Assembly (NCBI GenBank): GCA_000827265.1
Contig: KN834782.1
Location: forward strand, 565,696-591,356
Reading direction: 5' to 3'
DNA length: 25,661 nt
Source of the DNA: Collybiopsis luxurians FD-317 M1
Lineage: Eukaryota > Basidiomycota > Agaricomycetes > Agaricales > Omphalotaceae
Below are positions 19,471 through 25,661 of the stretch, in pieces. The notes below the pieces were generated by a model. It ran no database searches. It saw only the letters and a program-made list of their open reading frames with translations, and was not told where the DNA came from. The first letter of the stretch is position 1. The number at the start of each line of letters is the position of its first letter. The translations under genes were made by a program, and so were the position numbers.

Positions 19471-21488
19471 TTAGAGAGACCAATAGATGACTTCCTTTTC
19501 TTCCCTGAGGGCCAACTGTACTTGGTCATGGCGGGGCTCAAGTCTGAGTCGAAATGGTAGTGGCGTTCTTCCAGACAAACCCTCATACTCCTCCAAAGAG
19601 ATGGGCTCATCAGGGAGAGCATGGAAATTGAACGACCACAATAGTTGAGAAATAGCCAGCCAAAGTTCCCGCTCTGCAACATGAATTCCAGGGCAAATTC
19701 TACGACTTCAAGAATAAAATAATGTTGAGCATCCTGTAAAGACTTCCAAGTATGAATGTAATTACTGACCCTGCTCCAAAAGCCCAATGATCGCGGTCCA
19801 TGACATCAGGTAGTTTAGCAGACTCGGCACAACTAAGGTTGTCCCCCAAATAGCGGTTTGGATCAAATTGCATTCTTATGTTTCTCAAAGTATTAGTGGA
19901 GAATCAAGCGGCGTAGAGCAACTTACGGTTCTTTGTATCGCGCTTCGTTGTGATGAAGGGTCCAGCAATTCAAGACAATAAGTGTGTCTTTAGGGATGAA
20001 ATAATCTTCATATGTGTAATCATCACTTGCACAATGCGGAGTAGCCATCCAAAATGGGGCATGAACTCGTTGTACCTAGGTGCGTGTTTCAGTTTCAGAA
20101 GAGCAAATTATGATTGTTATTCTTACCTCTTTGATGACTGCTCGGATGTACGGGAGGTTGATTTCATCTTCTGCTGTAGGGAATCTGTCACGTCCGACTA
20201 CCCGATCCAACTCTTGTTGAGCGCACTGAACCACCTCGGGGTGAGAAGGGATAAGTGCGAGGAACCACTGAATTATTCCAGAGGTCTAAAAGCCAATAAG
20301 GAATATCAAATCGCACTGTCATAAATAAAAAACTAACAGAATGGACTCCTCCAAGAGTAAACACCGCAGAAAGCATGCAGAGATCCTCCCAATCAAGTTT
20401 TTCTTTCTCTTGGTTTTGGATCAATGTTTTGACAAGGCAATCAGGGACAAACTCTGCAGCCTCAAGTTTTGCTTTGACACGCTTAATCATGCTCCCATAT
20501 ACTTCAATCAGATTATCATGAAGTTTACGACCCCTATTTCTCTTATTCGTTGGAATCCATTGCAGAGGCTCAAAGAAATCAATGGCATTTGACCATGGAC
20601 CTAATTAAGGAAGTAAATATGGATAAAGCTTTTGGTACCGATGTGTTGGGGACCTACCCGTCAAATCCATAAACTCCATAGCAAGTTCAAGTGCTCGCGC
20701 CACCAAAGGATCCTCAGTATTATCCGTCCGGATGCCAAATGAGATATATAGCATATTACTGATGGGATTTGACCTAGTATTCTGAGTGCTCTATACACAT
20801 TTTGAGAGACTTACTTCAATGCATAGCGACCAGCATAATGGTGGGGGTTCAAAGCTGTCTGGCCCAAACGACCATCTTCCATCAAGGTGCGCATCAATAT
20901 ATGTGCTTCGTAATTGAGGTTACTAGCGTATCCTTCGATAGCTTTCGGGGTCAACAGTTGCATGGCCAACTTTCGGTGATGCCTCCTATGATGAGCATGA
21001 GACTTTTAGTAGCCTTGTAAATCATGAATGGTCTACCAGGTTTCCCCATATTCTGATGCTGTTATAGCCCTTCCACGAAGGATTGTTTGATTCTTCATGA
21101 AATACCGTTTGCGAGAAGAGAATGTAGCACCGTTGGTCACAAGCAGATCTCGAGCTACTTTAGGATCTGAAATCACGACAACGAGTTGCGTGCCCATCCA
21201 GATAGAGAACAGTCCACCATGCTCAGCTGCCCAAGAACGAAGAGCACGTTCAGGGTATTTTCGAAGAAAGAAGTAACGGATGTTGGGGCCGGGAGGGATA
21301 TGGTTGCCCTTGCTATCGATAAGAACCTTTCGCAACACGATTGGACTCAGTAACCAGGAGGCAAATGCCAGAATAATCAGTTGCAATGGATACTACGCTT
21401 GCTCAGCTTGTACGAACGGAAAGGTGAATAAGATACTTGCCAGTGTGGCAATGAAGTTCAGCAGCTGAGAAAGGACCATGATTGTCAT
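19471..21488 (-). CDS. Cytochrome P450 monooxygenase, membrane-anchored, nine exons
   Basis: Exons: 21488-21441, 21392-21037, 20985-20815, 20758-20658, 20600-20338, 20285-20127, 20075-19927, 19874-19770 and 19705-19471. They total 1587 nt (528 aa), all in phase. It carries an N-terminal membrane anchor and PPGP hinge (49-52), C-helix W135xxxR139, an I-helix reading FTLGGVHST (to 314), the K-helix ExxR (E366-R369), FDPNRY (419-424) and the heme signature FGAGRRICPG with ligand Cys455. Length and motifs fit a fungal class II microsomal P450 using a CPR partner; the substrate is unknown. The I-helix has His where most P450s have an acid next to the conserved Thr. Intron 1 appears to be GC-AG (donor GCAAGT at 21440). 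The other seven introns, 51-64 nt, are GT-AG. TATTTAAG at 21531-21524 is a possible TATA box, though close to the ATG. Confidence 0.92.
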
Positions 21489-21965
21489 TCTGGTTTGGAC
21501 TTAGATGGCTAAGCTCGAGCCTGCTTAAATATTCCACAGTTTTCGGTTATTCAAGTACATTCAAAGTCCTTACTTAGCAGCTGTTTTAAATAGTACTACT
21601 GCTGCATCAGCCTAATCATCCGCGGTGACAACTATATGCCTGCCGCGTACTTAAGAAAGTATTGTTCTGTCGGCTCTAAAGGCTAATTGGAATATTATCG
21701 ACGGGACTGAAATGACTGGTGGCATCAACATAAATGGACATTTCGATGACCTGAGTGATGATGCAACTCTAGGCTATACTGTGTCAACTTAAACTGACTT
21801 GAATCAAATTTGCGCTGAGTATTATTGTTGCACCATCATCTTATGCTTCCAAGGAGACACAGATGCAAACGACATTGTAACTATATCAGCAAACATGTTC
21901 CTGCAACACACACTGCGGGGATTTTACAATGCCAGTGGCACAGAAAGCCAGAGGTTTTCCAGAGG

Positions 21966-22164
21966 TTCGGAACAAAAAGTTCGCATTTTTTACATTGGGG
22001 CTTGTTAAAATAATATCACCGAGGTTATTCGAAAATTATCCTTAAATCGAGGATATGTTGAGGTTATGGTGAGGTTATTTTAATTTACAAATATTCTCAC
22101 CATAGTTGCTGCAATGTCATTGTAAAAAGCCTCGTTGCGAAAAATATGAGAATTTTGTTCCGAA
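21966..22164. mobile_element. MITE-like inverted-repeat element, about 200 bp
   Basis: TTCGGAACAAAA at 21966-21977 is matched in inverse orientation by TTTTGTTCCGAA at 22153-22164. Weaker similarity continues inward for about 30 more bases (TTTTT then GGCTT on both arms). The interior is AT-rich with repeated gaggttat motifs. No clear target-site duplication was seen. Confidence 0.4.
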
Positions 22165-22700
22165 GCTCCATAAAGCCTTCAGCTTTCTTCCCAACAGGTA
22201 TCGTGAATTCCCCGCAGTGACAGCTGAACTATTTAATTGCACTGAAACGGTATTAGCTGATAATCACGTAGAAGAAACAACCAATATCATCCATTTCACC
22301 CGATAGTAGAGACTAAGTGGCCCCGCGCCGTAGAACCCTGTTCTGATTCGCTAGTCGCATGAGTTCGACTGATATTGGTACAGAATGCCAGGAAGAAGCT
22401 TGCAAGGATCAGAAAACTGTTTACCAGTTTAGCAATGTATGCTGAATCGACTAATAGGCGACGCAATGACTCCACCTGAAGATACTCTCTCGTAAGATAG
22501 ATACCCGTAAGATTGATACGTCAAGGTCTTTTCTGAGAACTGGCAACAGATTGATCAACCTGGGCTGAAATCCAGATGATACTTGCTCTCTGAGTCGAAC
22601 TTGAAATTTCCGACTCTTCTGTAGGTAGAATCCAACTGAGCGCTATAAGTACTCACACCCGTAGGCGTACTTTGAGCTTCTAGCAGTCCGCCTTATGTAA

Positions 22701-22728
22701 GGATGAGGCTGGATGAGGCTGGATGAGC
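22701..22728. repeat. Tandem 10-bp repeat, nearly three units
   Basis: GGATGAGGCT is repeated twice, followed by a third partial unit, GGATGAGCTT. Confidence 0.9.
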
Positions 22729-23011
22729 TTGTTCCGAGAATGACCTCATCGACGGAGCTGCCCTGACATCGTGGATGAAGTTGCATTGAGTTAGTGACTA
22801 CCGCCGATCGATGTTTTGTATAAACCTTGAAAATCACATAGGCCGGTAACCTGTCTATGAATTGACAGGCTCCAATTACCAGCCCAGGAATCACGAGTGT
22901 TTTATGAACGCGTCTAAAATAAACATATCTCTGAATTCTTCAGCCTAAGCATGTAACAGCAATACTATACGGATATAGAGAACCTTACCTTACCTTACCA
23001 GATCTCGAGGC

Positions 23012-23018
23012 ATATAAG
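23012..23018 (+). promoter_or_regulatory. Probable TATA box of the DUF6534 gene
   Basis: ATATAAG lies 83 bp before the ATG at 23101, followed by a C/T-rich leader. The placement suits a fungal core promoter. Confidence 0.5.
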
Positions 23019-23100
23019 TCGGCTGCGCCAGACACTTAGCAACGTCTGTGAATCGCCCCAGACATCTCAAATCCCTTTTCGTTTCACGGAAGAAAGTTTC

Positions 23101-24929
23101 ATGGCTCTCGGACCAGCTGAACTTGCGTATGTATGTCTTTCACGACCATATGCCTTCGCTCACTGATAGGGCAGTCACGGGCCTATGCTCGTCGGCACAT
23201 TTCTCTCCCTGATGTTGTATGGAATATCGATTACACAGGTGTAAGTGAATCTTTCCGCTCAAGAAATTGCCCAATGACCCTTGAACCTGATACAGGTATA
23301 TATACTTGACCTCGTACGCAAAAAAGTGAGTTTTGTTCAGGTTAGCGTCGTCAAAGATTTAACAAGAAGCGGGGGTGCAGGGATCGAAGGTTCATTATGG
23401 CTTATGTATGTCTTGCCGCTGATTCTTGATTCTCCTGATCACGCAGCTGACCCTAGGATCTTCTTGGTCACAGGTACTGCTGATCTTTGCGGCGGATACG
23501 GGACATAGTATCTTCCTCATGGGCTACTTATACACGTCTTTAATCAAACACTTTGGTGAGTTCCACGCCTAATGTAGACTTGAACAGAAGCTAAAGACAT
23601 TACGAAATCTAGATGATCCGGAATACATTTCGCACTCGACCTGGGTATTTGCAGCAGGTACAGGAATGCGATACTTCTTATCAGTGAATATCATTAAATC
23701 TTTGTCCCAGAGCCGGCGCTTGCCGTAAGCACAGAGTTCATTGCCTCAAATTGGTCAAGTATGACAGGACATTATAGGGCATTCTTTGTGGCCTAGTACA
23801 AGCATTTTACGCCTGGAGAGTAAATGTTCTCGTTGGGAAATGGTATATATACTTGACCATTCTATTCTGTTCCGTTGCTTCAATCCGTATGTGTACGGGA
23901 TTCCACGTCGTCGAATAATTGATTGATCATCTTGCAGTAATGGGGATCGCAACTGGAATTGCGTGCCAGTGGGTCGTCTTATTCTCCAACTTTCAGAAGT
24001 TTGAAGTGGTCGTCATTGTCTGTGCGTCCTTGCGTTGACACGCCCAGAATCAAACATTCACATTGCAGCTCCAGGGCTAGTATCTGCGTCTGTTGCGGAC
24101 TGTCTCATCACCGGATCCTTGGTCAACCATCTGGTGAACTTTTTCTCATGTAAATAAAGAGCCTTAGCTCACTCTGCTACTTACAGCGACACCATAGAAC
24201 TGGATTCCAGAAGACAGATACTCATATTGACAGAATTATTCGATGTGAGTCTACACTTCCGCCTTCAGTCAGAGCACTCATGATTGGCCTACAGTAACTG
24301 TGCAGACAGGTAAGCCTCTCTGTTTGATATCGCTCCACTGAGCACTCTGATGCAAGGTAACTGACATGACATGATGCAGGAATGATCACTGCTATCTGGG
24401 CGTGAGTTACTTTCAGTATCATTTTTGTTAATTTGTGTAACCCGTGGAAACAGCGTAGCAGATCTTCTCGTTTATCTTCTGAATCCCACTGGCATGTGTG
24501 TCATCAATCTACCTACTCGTACTGAACGGTTCTTGACGCAACAATCATGTCACAGGCATCTTGTACTCAACTGCCCTCTGGGAAAGTTGTACGCTAACTC
24601 CTTACTCTCGTCACTCAATTCGAGAGGAGGCTGGAAGTTCATGGAGAGTCAGGCTCCTACAAACGATCGATCGGGGGAGTACACCGAACATGGGACTCGC
24701 AACCGACAGGTATGCCAGAATTCGTGCAGAAGTTATACCTTGATCTCACATATTTCAAACGAAGGTTGAGGTCAACTTGAGCACCAATCGGCCCCAGGTT
24801 AGTACTCTGTAGTCTGTAGCAACATGTTCCAGCAAACTAATGGAATCTGCGGCATAGGTCTTCATTGAAGTGGAATCCCACGAAATGACTGATCCCTCGA
24901 GCCAGAAAACAAACATGTTCGGTCCGTAG
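23101..24929 (+). CDS. DUF6534-type seven-helix membrane protein, 17 exons
   Basis: Exons: 23101-23126, 23175-23240, 23296-23325, 23381-23405, 23474-23555, 23613-23657, 23711-23724, 23778-23886, 23938-24021, 24069-24133, 24187-24244, 24295-24309, 24380-24401, 24454-24495, 24556-24709, 24765-24797 and 24858-24929. They sum to 942 nt, 313 aa, with every phase consistent and GT-AG at every intron. The protein opens MALGPAELAHGPMLVGTFLS, contains KKDRRFIMAYVLLIFAADT, GLVQAFYAWRVNVLVGKW, DCLITGSLVNHLRHHRTGF and DRIIRLTVQTGMITAIWA, and ends its last helix with GKLYANSLLSSLNSR, the signature of this basidiomycete family. A polar tail follows. It is predicted to sit in a membrane with the C-terminus cytosolic. 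The molecular role of the family is unknown. All the longest single-frame pieces are short, so ORF finders miss it. Confidence 0.9.
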
Positions 24930-25661
24930 GCTGCTCATCAGCATCTATCTCTGTCCCTGCAGGTTTGTTGCATGCAGAAGTTATTCGTAAGTATAAGTCT
25001 TTCCTAAAGGCGGCACCTGATATTGATCCCCATTCCTCGATCTAGTAATGTTTGAAGTAAGGAAAGGAATCTACGAGTCGTACGCCACAAAAAGTTGACA
25101 TTCGCTCCATGGGACTGAGTAACTGTGAATATATGCGTCGAACACCGCGGGAATTCCGAGCGCTTGTTCTGACAATGTTCTCGTATACAAGGGGGATTCG
25201 GCACTGAAGCAGCAGACCAGACCTGTCGAAGTCGGGCTCTTCAAATATCCGCGTATAATCAAACTTTAAATTAATTCTTTCAGATAAAACAGAACCGCAC
25301 GGGTGCAGTATCCGTACTGAACTTCCCGTGTATCCTGATCGACTGTGAAAAGCTTATGATGAGATTTCAACCTACCCGCTCCTAGTTTTATTCCACTTCA
25401 ACCACAATTATCTCAATGGGGGCATCGACTTGATGACCCGCGGACGAACAATATGCCGCCTGTGGTTAAATAAGTATGTGGGAGCGGCAAGCTACGAAAA
25501 GCGCATCCTTTGCGGCCAAATCTTTTTTCCTTCTTCTTTTTTTTGTGGGAACGATAACAAAGTTATCTTTTTCTGGCCGCTTTGTATTAACGGGCGAGTT
25601 CAAGCCACCTGAGGGAATGCATTACTGCACTCTGTCCAGTTGAGACAGGCGAGTGAGGCTC
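24930..25661. other. Downstream region to the window edge; no gene recognised
   Basis: No frame longer than about 66 codons and no family signal were seen. A T-rich run lies at 25526-25546 and an AT-rich TATTTAA (minus strand, near 25466) could be a promoter element for a gene outside the window, which is speculative. Confidence 0.4.

Larger units (their letters stand above)
21489..23100. other. Divergent spacer between the P450 and DUF6534 genes
   Basis: No coding sequence is recognised. It contains a MITE-like hairpin (21966-22164), a short tandem GGATGAGGCT array (22701-22728), a CCTTA run (22983-22999) and the probable core promoter of the DUF6534 gene. The minus-strand open frame at 22643-22894 overlaps the tandem array and lacks any family signal. 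Confidence 0.5.

Noticed and set aside
19404..19787. The 127-codon minus-strand frame at the P450 3' end as a separate protein
   Set aside because: It is out of frame with the heme-binding exon; splicing at 19769-19706 gives FGAGRRICPG in the correct frame.

Overview
The window reads as nuclear DNA of a filamentous basidiomycete, most likely an Agaricomycete. Introns are short (44-70 nt) and dense, with GT-AG borders, and exons go down to 14 nt. It holds NACHT-WD40 (NWD) genes of the fungal NOD-like/STAND type, a fungal P450, and a seven-helix membrane protein of the basidiomycete DUF6534 family. Exon models below were built by hand from splice signals, frame continuity and comparison between the copies in the window; none is transcript-verified.

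Layout. 1-2406 (-): NWD copy 1, cut by the window edge, with an in-frame TAG in the first WD40 repeat, so the predicted product is a 710-aa NACHT protein without a WD40 sensor. About 2780-3205 (-): decayed promoter and first exons of a further NWD gene, not visible as a gene in ORF scans. 3511-4418 (-): intron-bearing pseudogene of an SR-like RRM protein. 4419-6280: no recognisable intact gene. 6733-12234 (-): NWD copy 2, apparently intact, five exons, 1759 aa, 23 WD40 repeats. 12546-14930: no recognisable intact gene. 14931-16564: a roughly 1.63-kb candidate DNA transposon with short inverted ends, many subterminal copies of one motif and a perfect 28-bp palindrome. 16974-18609 (-): NWD copy 3, a 5'-truncated pseudogene matching repeats 13-23 plus the C-terminal exons of copy 2; its 3' flank is duplicated too, and the duplication ends within about 10 bp of the transposon-like element. 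19471-21488 (-): intact P450, nine exons, 528 aa, with a probable GC-AG first intron. 23101-24929 (+): intact DUF6534-type protein, 17 exons, 313 aa, divergent from the P450. 24930-25661: nothing recognised.

How it fits together. The left 18.6 kb is a birth-and-death locus for NWD genes: one full-length gene, one receptor reduced to its NACHT half by a nonsense codon, one WD40-only fragment and one promoter/first-exon remnant, all on the same strand and mixed with gene debris and a mobile element. Known fungal NLR-like proteins act in non-self recognition and programmed cell death, with the repeat domain as sensor and the NACHT as an NTP-driven oligomerisation switch; that role is inferred here from family membership. 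The right 6 kb (P450 and DUF6534 gene) is ordinary by comparison, and nothing ties it functionally to the NWD genes.
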